Assembly: GCA_964370445.1 (NCBI GenBank)
Contig: CAYJJK010000007.1
Span: 1-44,732 of the forward strand
DNA length: 44,732 nt
Source: JAAYCI01 sp964370445
GTDB lineage: Bacteria > Bacillota > Clostridia > Oscillospirales > Ruminococcaceae
Direction of reading: 5' to 3'
The number at the start of each line of letters is the position of its first letter. The stretch's first letter is position 1. The position numbers and the translations under genes were made by a program. Of the stretch, positions 25,918 through 34,700 are shown in pieces. Under the pieces are notes generated by a model, which worked only from the letters and a program-made list of their open reading frames with translations, made no database searches and was not told the origin of the DNA.

Positions 25918-26046
25918 TCAAAACTTGGCAAATCGTAGGGTTTTGATCTCTTTGTTTTGTGGTGGGAGCTCATACAAATCTTTATCAATTTTAGAAAACA
26001 AAATACGCCTATCATGCTGTGGATATTTTACAACAAATTTTGTCAT
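25918..26046 (-). CDS. Candidate 42-residue small protein in the leader of the diguanylate cyclase gene
   Basis: Not a known family. An ATG at 26046 opens a 42-codon frame that is rich in charged residues (starts MTKFVVKYPQHDRRILF, later KIDKDLYELPPQ) and ends at a TGA at 25918. It is the first substantial frame after a strong promoter and lies before the diguanylate cyclase on the same strand. After the stop the same frame continues for 20 codons, with an ATG near AAAGCAGGA that would give a 17-residue peptide. Only a poorly spaced G-rich sequence precedes the ATG, so translation is uncertain. It could be a small regulator, a leader peptide or a decayed gene. Confidence 0.3.
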   Translation of the reverse strand: MTKFVVKYPQHDRRILFSKIDKDLYELPPQNKEIKTLRFAKF

Positions 26047-26113
26047 CCCCCATTTTGCCTAAAACATCGCGCAAAAAAGATGACCAATACATTTTTCTTA
26101 TGTGCTTACTCTT

Positions 26114-26142
26114 ATTATACAATATTAAAGCAATTTTCACAA
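26114..26142 (-). promoter_or_regulatory. Predicted promoter of the diguanylate cyclase transcript
   Basis: On the minus strand TTGTGA (26142-26137), a 17-base spacer and a consensus TATAAT (26119-26114). The leader to the diguanylate cyclase start would be about 260 bases and includes the candidate small ORF. Confidence 0.7.
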
Positions 26143-26481
26143 CATTTTACTGAATCAAATTATAGAACTGTGTGTTTTGTTTTATCTATAGGTACATCGC
26201 CACCGGTCTTAGTTAAGTGCCTCACCTTTCCCCTTTTGCTTTGTATGTACACCGAAATCGTAATCGGCACCTATTCAGGCTGATGTGCCAACATCATTCA
26301 GTATCACTGCATTTTTGCAGAGGAATAGCTGTTAAATGCCTTTTATTATAAGCTGTAACCACTGTTATTTTATGTCAAAACATAGAAAATATTGTAGTAA
26401 AATTTTATTATCATGGCTTTCATGGTAGATAAATAATCTTTTATAGCACAGAAGCAACTGCTCATCTGCAAGATTTTACAA

Positions 26482-26511
26482 TTGACAGTAGGTGCTTACT
26501 CACGATATGAT
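26482..26511 (+). promoter_or_regulatory. Predicted promoter of the chemotaxis receptor gene
   Basis: TTGACA (26482-26487), an 18-base spacer and TATGAT (26506-26511). Transcription from here gives a leader of about 200 bases before the start codon at 26722. The stretch from 26143 to 26481 upstream holds no recognised gene. Confidence 0.65.
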
Positions 26512-26620
26512 AGAGTTATCAAAGGTACGAGCCAATACGATCCTGCAAGTTTAGACTGTATATGAGGCGTTTTTTTGCATGTACTTGTCCCAACTACACT
26601 TGTTTTGATGGTTTGTCTAC

Positions 26621-26670
26621 CCCTTGCGAAGGCAAAACAAAGATGTGTGTTTTGCCCTCACAAGGGTTTT
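26621..26670 (+). promoter_or_regulatory. Two-part hairpin with T tract in the leader of the chemotaxis receptor gene
   Basis: The outer stem CCCTTG (26621-26626) pairs with CAAGGG (26661-26666), and the inner stem GGCAAAACA (26631-26639) pairs with TGTTTTGCC (26648-26656); TTTT follows. It resembles an intrinsic terminator placed about 50 bases before the start codon, as in transcription attenuation or a riboswitch expression platform. The sequence before it does not match c-di-GMP-I or other aptamers I know. Confidence 0.55.
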
Positions 26671-26721
26671 ACTTGTGCCTATGTTTTAAATAACATCATA
26701 AAGAATCAAAGGGGTAATGAT

Positions 26722-28761
26722 ATGAAAAGTATTCGCGCACGTATTATTTGTATTGTTTTAGTGATGGTGGTGCTCATCTCGTTGATACTAGGCGTTATCA
26801 CCGTCAATGTTTCTAGGGTGGTTGCAAAGAACACTGCAGAAATGACCTTGCTGGAAACTGCGACAGCCGCTGCAAGTAGTGCTTCGTTTGCCGTTTCTGA
26901 ATATGTATCCATTGTTTCAGAAATTGCAAGAAATCAAATTTTTACAGATACTACTGCTACCAGTGAAGAGGTTAGAAGCTTTATTGATAAAAAAGTGGAA
27001 TTGTTTTATATGCGCACAGGTAGCCTTATAGGCTCTGACGGCATCGACATGTATACAGGGGAAAATTTTGCAAATGAGCCATTTTTTACACAGGGCATGA
27101 GTGGCAGCGCTTATATGTCCACACCATACATCACAGAAAGCCAAGATGATATGTACCTTGTGGTTTCTGCGCCTGTGTTTGACGGGGATACAGTGGTGGG
27201 CGTGCTGTATTTTGCATGCGATACCTATTTGCTAGAGCAAATTATAGAGGCAACTGCTTTTGGTGAAACAGGAGACTGCTACATCTTAGACAAAAATGGA
27301 ACCACCATTGCCTACGAGGATACCGAGTTTGTGTTGGCCCAAGGCAATTCCATTACCATGGCTCAGGAAAACCCGCAGGACAAAGATTTGCAGGCTTTAG
27401 CAGAAGTAGAAACCAATATGATAGCAGGCGAAACCGGCTTTGGCGAATATATCTATGCAGGAGAGGCAACCTGGCAAAGCTATGCCCCTATCCCCAGAAC
27501 CGATGGCTGGAGCATTGCTGTGGAAGTAAATGAATCCGAAATGCTAGCCTCTGCCACATTGGCCTCTTATTTCATTGCTGCCATTTGCGTATTATTTATG
27601 CTGATAGGCCTTATTATTGCCATTGCTATGGGCAATAGCATCGGTCGTCCTATCATCACTTGTGTAAACCGATTGCGTGCCATGGGCGAAGGCGATTTAA
27701 AAACACCCATGCCAAGCATAAAACGCAATGATGAAATTGGCACTTTTGCAAAAGCGATGGAACAGTTGCTTAAAGACATGAATGCCATGATTTCGGATAT
27801 ACACACAAGACTTTCTCATATTGCCTCAGGGGATTTAACCCTGCCGGAGAGCGAAACAGTGTATAAGGGAGACTTTTTAGAAATCCAAACCTCTATATCA
27901 GAAATAGAAGGAAAACTAAACAGCATTATTTCTGATATCACTGATACGGCCGATAATGTCACACAAAGTGCATCTCAAGTGGCCATGGGCGCTGAGCAAT
28001 TGTCCGGTTCTTCTATAGAACAAGCACAGGCTGTTGAGGAAATTTTAAGCTCGGTCCATGGTATAAAAGATGGTTCTGGTGAAATCAAAGATGGTGCACA
28101 TGAGGCCACCTTGCTCTCTACCTCTGCCAGTGAAAAATTAACAGAAAGCCAAGAGCATATGCAGGAATTGCTTTCTGCTGTACAAAATATTCAGCAAAGT
28201 TCCAGTGAGATTTCTAAAATCATCAAAACCATTGATGACATTGCTTTCCAAACCAATATTTTAGCATTGAATGCGGCCGTAGAAGCTGCCCGTGCAGGGG
28301 CTGCAGGAAAAGGCTTTGCTGTAGTAGCCGATGAGGTGCGCAATTTAGCCACAAAATCGGCTGAAGCGGCAAAAGTGACCGCAGACTTGATTGAAAATTC
28401 TGTCAGCTCCGCAGAGCATGTGTCCGGTGCCGCGCAGCGCACATCCGAAACCTTGGATGCTGTGATTGAACGTGCACAAAAAACCAACCAGCACATCGCA
28501 AAAATTTCGCAGGAAATTATGGCGCAAAATGAATCTTTAGAAACAGTGAACCGCGGCATTGAATCGATTTCCGGGGCTGTGCACGCTAGCAGCGCCGGCA
28601 GTGAGGAAAGTGCTGCAACCAGCCAAGAACTTGCAAATCAAGCAGGCACTTTAAAACAGCTTGTTTCTACCTTTGCCATACGCAAAGATGCACAAAATGC
28701 CTTACCCATGCCACAACAAACGGTATCTGGAGAAATTATCAGCATAACCCCTGATGAATAA
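26722..28761 (+). CDS. Methyl-accepting chemotaxis protein (dCache-HAMP-MCP signal)
   Basis: A transmembrane chemoreceptor of 679 residues that relays ligand binding to CheA/CheW. It has a membrane helix at about residues 8-30, an extracellular double-Cache-like sensor (about 35-280) with YMRTGSLIGSDGIDMYTGE and GETGDCYILDKNGTTIAYED, a second helix at about 285-310, and HAMP (GNSIGRPIITCVNRLRAMGEGDL). The long coiled-coil signalling domain follows, with the hairpin tip DDIAFQTNILALNAAVEAARAGAAGKGFAVVADEVRNLA. There is no C-terminal CheR-docking pentapeptide. The ATG at 26722 has AAAGGGG upstream; a longer frame from 26575 would read through the leader hairpin and is rejected. Its ligand is unknown; Cache domains often bind amino or organic acids. 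Confidence 0.94.
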   Translation: MKSIRARIICIVLVMVVLISLILGVITVNVSRVVAKNTAEMTLLETATAAASSASFAVSEYVSIVSEIARNQIFTDTTATSEEVRSFIDKKVELFYMRTGSLIGSDGIDMYTGENFANEPFFTQGMSGSAYMSTPYITESQDDMYLVVSAPVFDGDTVVGVLYFACDTYLLEQIIEATAFGETGDCYILDKNGTTIAYEDTEFVLAQGNSITMAQENPQDKDLQALAEVETNMIAGETGFGEYIYAGEATWQSYAPIPRTDGWSIAVEVNESEMLASATLASYFIAAICVLFMLIGLIIAIAMGNSIGRPIITCVNRLRAMGEGDLKTPMPSIKRNDEIGTFAKAMEQLLKDMNAMISDIHTRLSHIASGDLTLPESETVYKGDFLEIQTSISEIEGKLNSIISDITDTADNVTQSASQVAMGAEQLSGSSIEQAQAVEEILSSVHGIKDGSGEIKDGAHEATLLSTSASEKLTESQEHMQELLSAVQNIQQSSSEISKIIKTIDDIAFQTNILALNAAVEAARAGAAGKGFAVVADEVRNLATKSAEAAKVTADLIENSVSSAEHVSGAAQRTSETLDAVIERAQKTNQHIAKISQEIMAQNESLETVNRGIESISGAVHASSAGSEESAATSQELANQAGTLKQLVSTFAIRKDAQNALPMPQQTVSGEIISITPDE

Positions 28762-28880
28762 TTTACCCGGCTTAGAATGAGAGTATGGTGATTTTTTTAA
28801 AAACATCACACGCAAGCGGGCACAGCCGCAAGGCGGCAACATTCATCTTTGTTTCATAATTTTTAGTGTATAGGCATGAT

Positions 28881-28921
28881 AAGAAAGCATCGTTTCCCGT
28901 TTAGGGAAACGATGCTTTCTT
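28881..28921. terminator. Perfect 18-base hairpin between convergent genes
   Basis: An 18-base perfect stem, AAGAAAGCATCGTTTCCC (28881-28898) with its complement at 28904-28921 around GTTTA. It lies between the convergent chemoreceptor and oxidoreductase genes and is the likely shared terminator, although only short T runs are present, inside the stem ends. Confidence 0.7.
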
Positions 28922-29001
28922 GAAAAATAGACAACAATTTAGTGCTGTAACACAAAATAAGATGCACCAATACCTCACTTACAACCAAACAGAAAACCCA
29001 T

Positions 29002-29982
29002 CTATTTTAAATGTGGATACGGCATTTTCCAATCACAATGCAGCCTATCTATAAAACGCATCATCTGTAACGTGTCTTCATGTGATGCTTCCTCACACTC
29101 CAGTGCACCATTTGCAAGCGCTGCTGCTGCGGCCCTCACTTCATACTCATATCCACTAATTTGCAATGGTGCCGCATATTCTTGCTTTAACATCATATCT
29201 TTATCATATAACAATGCTTTTGTGGGGTTTGTAGTATGGTTGATGTGCAAATAGCCTTCTTCTCCATAAATAGTCACGCTTTGATCCCCCACACTCAGTG
29301 CACTAGAACGCAAAGAGGCCAAAACACCATTTGAGTATTGTAAGGTGATACAATTTTGAGAATCGACCCCGGTATCAAAAAAAGTGGCACTGGATGTGTA
29401 AGAGTCAATCGTATGTCCCAAAACCATAAAGGCAAAATTAAGTGGATACACGCCAAGGTCTAAAAGGGCCCCACCGCCAAGCTCTTGGTTATGGAGACGC
29501 TCGATATGAGAAAGCGGAAAGCATAGGCTAGCCGAAAACCCTCGCACGGTGCCCACGATTCCATTTTGCACAAGCGCGCAAAGTTGTTTTGTAAACGGCT
29601 GATAACGTGTCCAAAAGGCTTCCGCCACAAACACATTTTTTTCTTTTGCCAAACTCAAAACATTTTCGGCTTGTGCTGCATTGAGTGTAAAGGCTTTTTC
29701 ACACAAAATCGGCTTCGAATGCTCAATACACATCTTCATGTGCTGTGCATGGTGTCCGTGTGGTGTTGCAATATAAACAAGGTCTACATTTGCGTCATTT
29801 AAAAGTGCCTCATAACTTCCATATGCACGATCCACTCCATTTTCTTTGGCAAAGGCCAATGCCTTTTGCTCGTTTCGAGAGGCAACCGCATACCCTTGAG
29901 CATCCGCCATCTCGTTCAGTGTGCGCGCCATGACCCCGGCAATGATACCAGTGCCTAAAATCCCAACTTTACAAATACCCAT
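29002..29982 (-). CDS. Gfo/Idh/MocA family NAD(P)-dependent oxidoreductase
   Basis: A two-domain dehydrogenase of about 326 residues. The N-terminal Rossmann domain starts KVGILGTGIIAGVMARTL and includes the family signatures YIATPHGHHAQHMKMCIE and ILCEKAFTLNAAQAE (the EKP-like motif has Ala for Pro). The C-terminal domain has the GGALLDLGVYPLNFA helix that holds the catalytic His or Asp in relatives. It likely oxidises or reduces a sugar, inositol or dihydrodiol; the substrate cannot be told. The start at 29982 (GICKVG) is preferred over an upstream start at 30003. It is a monocistron as far as seen, ending at the shared terminator; the 150 bases upstream hold no clear gene. Confidence 0.92.
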   Translation of the reverse strand: MGICKVGILGTGIIAGVMARTLNEMADAQGYAVASRNEQKALAFAKENGVDRAYGSYEALLNDANVDLVYIATPHGHHAQHMKMCIEHSKPILCEKAFTLNAAQAENVLSLAKEKNVFVAEAFWTRYQPFTKQLCALVQNGIVGTVRGFSASLCFPLSHIERLHNQELGGGALLDLGVYPLNFAFMVLGHTIDSYTSSATFFDTGVDSQNCITLQYSNGVLASLRSSALSVGDQSVTIYGEEGYLHINHTTNPTKALLYDKDMMLKQEYAAPLQISGYEYEVRAAAAALANGALECEEASHEDTLQMMRFIDRLHCDWKMPYPHLK

Positions 29983-30156
29983 ACTATCCCCCATCCGGCC
30001 CAAAATTCTGGCCTCATCTATTGTGTTTATCTATATATATCCGTTTAACAACATGGTTTTCTCTTGTTTTATGTGAAATCACTGTTTTACAAGCTAACAC
30101 TCCTATAGTTGTTGCCACTCAATTCGATTAATCTCTGCTTGCAGGTACATTCCTTT

Positions 30157-31347
30157 TCACTCTATTTCCTCAAGCACCCTAGCACAAACATTTTCCCATG
30201 TTGCGTTTTTTAGGCAAACCGCATCGGCCGTATCGTCCTTCATCACCTCTTGAATCACATGAGCAATCTCCAACTCAAAATCTTCTAAGGCATCCGGGCA
30301 GGGCTCATCCACACTCAACATTTTAGGCTGCTTGATATACCGTATATTATTTTGGGGGATATTGCTATCTACCCACTGTTTTATCCCAGGTAAATCAGTG
30401 GAAACCACCTTTAACCCGCAGGCCAAAGCTTCTATCAACACCAAAGGCAAACCTTCAAAAAAAGAGGGTAAAACCATCACATGGCATTGGTTAAAATAAC
30501 TTGCCAATTCTGCCTGGCTTAACTTTCCCAGCCATTTCACATTAAACGGCATGGTATTCCCTATACTCAAAATCTCTCTATATTCATTTTCGTCACTATA
30601 TCCACCGGCTAGATAAAGCTCAAATTCTGTTTTGCCATCTATCCTAGATAAGCCTTTTAGCAGTGAACACACCCCTTTTGCATAGGCAATTTTACCTGCA
30701 AAGATAATTTTAACCGGAACTTTTTCTTTTGGATAATGCCGATTCGAAAAAATTTCTTGATCATAACCTGTACCCAAAATTCTTATTTTATCTTGCGAAA
30801 GCTGATACAGCTTTGCTATTTCTTGCCTTTGTATCGCATGCAACGCGCAAACCCAATTTAATTTAGCAATATTATTTTTAATTCTGATACGTTGCAAATC
30901 CGTTTTAATGAACTGCCGTATGTCACTGCCATGGCAAATCCCAATCATTTTTAGGCATGGAAAATGCTCTCGAACAATGGCCGTTAAAAAATACAAATGA
31001 TGACAAATGATTAAATCCGGCTTAAAATCTGTTATCACTTGTTTTATTATTTCAAGAAATGCTTGCTCCATTTGAATAGCCATTGCATTTGTTAGCTGGT
31101 TGTATCTTGTGCTAGGGTAAGGCATATTATCCGACATACCCACCACATTAAAAGGCAGCTCCTTTGTGTTAAAATAAACTGGATGAAAACCCACATTTTC
31201 AAAAACTGGTACCTTGTCTTGCACATCCACACCGGCAATAACCACTTGCTCGTGGCCCATTTTATTAAATTGTTTCACAAGCTCTGTAAGGTAAATACCG
31301 CTACCTGTAGAGTTTGGTTTTTGTGCGGTTATGCTTATAATACGCAT
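30157..31347 (-). CDS. Family 4 glycosyltransferase
   Basis: A retaining GT-B glycosyltransferase of 396 residues. The N-terminal half has PNSTGSGIYLTELVKQFNKMGHEQVV (nucleotide-sugar family start with the Gly loop) and LIICHHLYFLTAIV. The C-terminal half has FAGKIAYAKGVCSLLKGL, then VMVLPSFFEGLPLVLIEALACGLKVVSTDLPG, the EX7E motif region that binds the donor. No signal peptide or membrane helix is present, so it acts in the cytosol or at the inner face of the membrane. It stands alone, with no wzx or polysaccharide cluster nearby, so acceptor and donor are unknown. The ATG at 31347 has AAAAGGGGAAAG upstream. Confidence 0.9.
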   Translation of the reverse strand: MRIISITAQKPNSTGSGIYLTELVKQFNKMGHEQVVIAGVDVQDKVPVFENVGFHPVYFNTKELPFNVVGMSDNMPYPSTRYNQLTNAMAIQMEQAFLEIIKQVITDFKPDLIICHHLYFLTAIVREHFPCLKMIGICHGSDIRQFIKTDLQRIRIKNNIAKLNWVCALHAIQRQEIAKLYQLSQDKIRILGTGYDQEIFSNRHYPKEKVPVKIIFAGKIAYAKGVCSLLKGLSRIDGKTEFELYLAGGYSDENEYREILSIGNTMPFNVKWLGKLSQAELASYFNQCHVMVLPSFFEGLPLVLIEALACGLKVVSTDLPGIKQWVDSNIPQNNIRYIKQPKMLSVDEPCPDALEDFELEIAHVIQEVMKDDTADAVCLKNATWENVCARVLEEIE

Positions 31348-31444
31348 ACTTTCCCCTTTTTAATGTGGTTTAATATTCTCGGCAAAGCTTTACTAAAAAA
31401 CGACAAAAACAAATAAAAACTATGATGAAAATATATTTTCTTTT

Positions 31445-31475
31445 ATTATACCACATTCACACGAACCTGTTGTAA
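31445..31475 (-). promoter_or_regulatory. Possible extended -10 promoter of the glycosyltransferase gene
   Basis: On the minus strand a consensus TATAAT (31450-31445) with TGG directly before it, and a poor -35. It lies about 100 bases upstream of the start codon. Confidence 0.5.
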
Positions 31476-31495
31476 CATCAATTTTCACAAAATAC

Positions 31496-31530
31496 TAAAT
31501 TGGCGGCATGTTTTTCATGCCGCCAATTTA
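31496..31530. terminator. Terminator after ptsI
   Basis: A perfect 15-base stem, TAAATTGGCGGCATG (31496-31510) with CATGCCGCCAATTTA (31516-31530) around TTTTT. It lies about 125 bases after the enzyme I stop on the minus strand and closes the PTS cluster. Confidence 0.75.
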
Positions 31531-31656
31531 GCGTTTTATTAATTTTTTATTTGGCACGCCCTTAAACTGCCTTGATAAATTCAAATTCAACAAAACATCA
31601 GTATAATCATTTCCACCTAGTGAATATTAAAACTAACCGTTTATATTCGTTTTATT

Positions 31657-33276
31657 TTATGTCATGCTCAGGGTTTTACGGCATGGCAAAATAGCAGAAG
31701 GGATAACCGATAATTCATCTATACCCACTTTTTCAAAAAATTCATATAGCTCAGTGTCGGCCCCAAGTTCACCGCAAATACCCACCCAAATTCCATTGTC
31801 GTGTGCATTTTTGGCTGTCATTTCTATTAGGCGAAGCACAGCTTCGTGGTGTGTGTTACAAAAATCGTCCAAACTTTCGTTTTGCCTATCTACTGCCAAG
31901 GTATACTGTGTTAAATCATTGGTGCCAATGCTAAAAAAGTCCACCTCTTTTGCCAGAATGTCGCTGATGAGTGCCGCCGCAGGTGTTTCTATCATAATAC
32001 CCAGTGGTACATCTGCATGGAATGGCACATTCTCATCACGCAATTCTTGCTTTACCTCTTCAATAATATTTTTTGCCTGCTTAATTTCAAACAAAGAGGC
32101 CACCATGGGCAGCATAATATAAATGTTGCCATAAGCAGAAGCTCTGTACAAAGCTCTGAGCTGCGTTTTGAAAATTTTAGGCTGTGTAAGACAAATGCGC
32201 AATGCGCGCAGACCCATGGCTGGGTTTTCTTCAGCAGGCAAATTAAAATAATCGGCCTGTTTATCGGCACCAATATCCAGCGTACGGATGATAACCGGTT
32301 TTCCATCCATTTTTTCTGCCACGGTTTGATATGCCTTTAGCTGGGTTTCTTCGCTTGGAAAATCTTTACTTTCCAAATATAAAAACTCACTACGAAATAG
32401 GCCTATCCCCTCTGCATCATTTTCTAGCACAGCATTTACATCGGCAACCGCACCAATATTGGCATATAATTTAACTTCTCTACCTTGTTTTGTTAGGGTC
32501 TTTCTCCCCACAAACGCTTGTAATTTTTGACGTTCATCTTCCAGTGCCTGTTTTTTCTCTTTCATTTCCTTCAAAACATCATCGCTTGGTTCTAAAACCA
32601 CTTCACCCATTTCACCGTCTATAACAATCAATTTTCCTTCATCACTTTCGCTCAATTGATCGCCAAGACCAATGACAGCCGGTATCGATAAAGTTCTTGC
32701 AAAAATAGCCGTATGAGAATTTTTACTTCCTTGAGAAGTAACTAGTCCCAGCACTGTTTCCCGATCAAAAGTAGCCGTTTCGCTTGGTGTGAAATCAACT
32801 GCACTCAAAATAGAAGGAGCACCTTCCGTGCACTGCTCACTTTGCACTCCCAGCAACAATTCAATCACTCTGCGCGATATGTCGTGCACATCTGTTTCCC
32901 GTGCCTGCATGTACTCATCATCCATTTCCGCAAACATCTGCGCAAATTCTTTAGCTGTTTCGTTCACAGCATACTCAGCACACACAAGGTTGTCTTCAAT
33001 ATGGCTCACAACGGTATCGTGATAATCTAAATCTTCCAACATCATTTGGTGGATGCGAAAGAGCAATGAATTTTCTGCACCCAAACGCTCCTCCGTTTTG
33101 TCTGCAATTTGGCCTAACTGCAAAATAGCAATGGCACGTGCATTTTCAAAACGCGCTACTTCCTCCCCCACATTGCTGATAGGAAGTTTCTCAACATTCA
33201 ACTCTTTTTGTGTCACAAAGTGCAAAGGCCCAATGGCGATGCCTTTCGATACACCAGTTCCTTTTAAAACACGCAT
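31657..33276 (-). CDS. ptsI: Phosphoenolpyruvate-protein phosphotransferase (PTS enzyme I)
   Basis: Enzyme I takes phosphate from PEP and passes it to HPr, starting every PTS transport chain. The protein of 539 residues begins MRVLKGTGVSKGIAIGPLHF. The phospho-His is in QGSKNSHTAIFART (residue 188). The PEP-binding barrel has GLFRSEFLYLE, LDIGADKQ, GLRALRI, GIMIETPAAA, FSIGTNDLTQY and the Cys-containing VGICGELGAD. It is about 30 residues shorter at the C-terminus than B. subtilis PtsI, ending soon after ILPCRKTLS; similar lengths occur in Clostridia. The start at 33276 has AGAGGAA upstream. It is the last gene of the polyol PTS cluster, 39 bases after the dehydrogenase gene. That placement suggests an enzyme I dedicated to, or at least induced with, this system. 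Confidence 0.95.
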   Translation of the reverse strand: MRVLKGTGVSKGIAIGPLHFVTQKELNVEKLPISNVGEEVARFENARAIAILQLGQIADKTEERLGAENSLLFRIHQMMLEDLDYHDTVVSHIEDNLVCAEYAVNETAKEFAQMFAEMDDEYMQARETDVHDISRRVIELLLGVQSEQCTEGAPSILSAVDFTPSETATFDRETVLGLVTSQGSKNSHTAIFARTLSIPAVIGLGDQLSESDEGKLIVIDGEMGEVVLEPSDDVLKEMKEKKQALEDERQKLQAFVGRKTLTKQGREVKLYANIGAVADVNAVLENDAEGIGLFRSEFLYLESKDFPSEETQLKAYQTVAEKMDGKPVIIRTLDIGADKQADYFNLPAEENPAMGLRALRICLTQPKIFKTQLRALYRASAYGNIYIMLPMVASLFEIKQAKNIIEEVKQELRDENVPFHADVPLGIMIETPAAALISDILAKEVDFFSIGTNDLTQYTLAVDRQNESLDDFCNTHHEAVLRLIEMTAKNAHDNGIWVGICGELGADTELYEFFEKVGIDELSVIPSAILPCRKTLSMT

Positions 33277-33315
33277 AAGTTTCCTCTTTCCCCGCATAGG
33301 ACGGCTTAGCTATAT

Positions 33316-34578
33316 TTACATCACATTAAAATGCTCTAGCAGCACGCGCTCGGCCTCACCGCTCCACAAACCGTTGCTTTTCTTTGTGCACGCAGCTAAT
33401 TTTGCAAACAATTCATCACTTTTGCCAAGCTCTTCAAAGTCTTCAATGGCCGTTAGTGGCAAATCAAACTGAGTGTAACTTAAAATTTTTCCCGCACGAA
33501 TTTCTGGTAAAATAGACGTGGTATGGGCAACAGAATCCAGGCCACAAATATGGCTTACCATCATGGCAGTGTGTAATTTTTTTTCTTCCGCCAATTTTAT
33601 GGCCTCTTTCAAATCGTCGGTATTGCCGCCGGTGCTTCCCAAGATATGTGTAGATGTGTAGTGGCAATTGTACAAGTTGATTTCAGCCGTAAAGTCTGCA
33701 TTGGATGGGCCCGCAAAGAAATTCATGCAGCCGTCAAACGCCATCAGTTTGTCGCCCATTTCACACAATTCTTTAATGGGGGCATACACAAACACATCGT
33801 GATATCCCTCGCCGTCGCTTAGCTCCATCAGTTCTGCATACACATCTTGCGAATTGTTCGGGTTTACATACGAAAGCTCAACACCATTTTCTTTTGCAAA
33901 CTCCGGTGTGATCAGCTCTTTTGCGCGACGAATACGGTTGTCGTCAATATCGGTTACCACCACGCGTTTTGGGCGGTTTCCGGCCACAAGTGGATACTCG
34001 ATAGCACCAAAACCCATTGGGCCACAACCGCCTAAAATGAGTACATTGCCACCTTCTTTGATGCCCATGGCATGGTTGTAATTCTGTTTGTTTGTGTGGT
34101 ACATGATGTTATATCCGCCAATGATGCAGCTCATCGGCTCACCCAAAGAGGCGTCAAAATAGCTGTCTCCATCGTAATGTAGCAGGCACCCCAGCTCCAT
34201 CACCTCTTGAGGAATGACACAATATGTTGCAGCACCGCCAAAAAACTCATAAGAATAGCCAGGAGAATCTAGCTTTCCCTGATAGTTTAACGCTGGTTGC
34301 AGGGCATATTTTTCGCCTACTTTAAATTCATTTTGCCATTTTTTTCCTACTTTTACAATATCGCCAGAAAATTCGTGCCCCACAATGATAGGGTTTGTGT
34401 CTACATTTTGTGGGCAACGCTTATGCGCTTTTCCCTGTTTTAGCAATTTATATGTGGACATACAAATGCTATCGCTAATGATTTTTACCAAAATCTCATC
34501 GTCTTTAATTTCTGGAAGAGTAAATTCTTCCACACGTAAATCATCTGCCCCATATAGGCGCACGGCTCTTGTTTGCAT
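33316..34578 (-). CDS. Zinc-dependent medium-chain dehydrogenase, SorE-like polyol-phosphate dehydrogenase
   Basis: A 420-residue medium-chain dehydrogenase resembling L-sorbose-1-phosphate reductases, longer than ordinary alcohol dehydrogenases. Likely catalytic zinc ligands are Cys39 (DSICMSTYK), His68 with Glu69 (IIVGHEFSG) and Glu147 (LGEPMSC). The four-Cys structural zinc site of classical enzymes is absent. The nucleotide domain has VLILGGCGPMGFGAIEY and then VVVTDID, the acidic end favouring NAD over NADP. The start has GGAGG 10 bases upstream. It lies in a mannitol-type PTS cluster, between a 1-phosphofructokinase-type kinase and enzyme I, where a classical mtlD would be expected. The likely substrate is therefore a hexitol phosphate; mannitol-1-phosphate is an inference from mtlA. 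Confidence 0.85.
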   Translation of the reverse strand: MQTRAVRLYGADDLRVEEFTLPEIKDDEILVKIISDSICMSTYKLLKQGKAHKRCPQNVDTNPIIVGHEFSGDIVKVGKKWQNEFKVGEKYALQPALNYQGKLDSPGYSYEFFGGAATYCVIPQEVMELGCLLHYDGDSYFDASLGEPMSCIIGGYNIMYHTNKQNYNHAMGIKEGGNVLILGGCGPMGFGAIEYPLVAGNRPKRVVVTDIDDNRIRRAKELITPEFAKENGVELSYVNPNNSQDVYAELMELSDGEGYHDVFVYAPIKELCEMGDKLMAFDGCMNFFAGPSNADFTAEINLYNCHYTSTHILGSTGGNTDDLKEAIKLAEEKKLHTAMMVSHICGLDSVAHTTSILPEIRAGKILSYTQFDLPLTAIEDFEELGKSDELFAKLAACTKKSNGLWSGEAERVLLEHFNVM

Positions 34579-34700
34579 GTTGTAGTACCTCCATTTTTCT
34601 TTTTTGCAATATGTGAAAACAGTTTTAAGCGTATGATTTTATTTTATGTTTCATATTATTTTCGATGCTTTTGTCCGTCTTTTAAAAAACTTGCACCACT

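Noticed and set aside
26506..26620. c-di-GMP riboswitch before the chemoreceptor gene.
   Set aside because: The conserved GEMM blocks around the two aptamer stems are not present; only the terminator-like hairpin is clear.
26575..26721. N-terminal extension of the chemoreceptor with a hydrophobic start.
   Set aside because: It would be translated through the leader hairpin, and the ATG at 26722 has the ribosome site and starts directly before the first membrane helix.
31657..31700. Truncated C-terminus of enzyme I as a sign of a broken gene.
   Set aside because: All catalytic motifs are intact, no continuation exists in other frames, and clostridial enzyme I proteins of about 540 residues are common.
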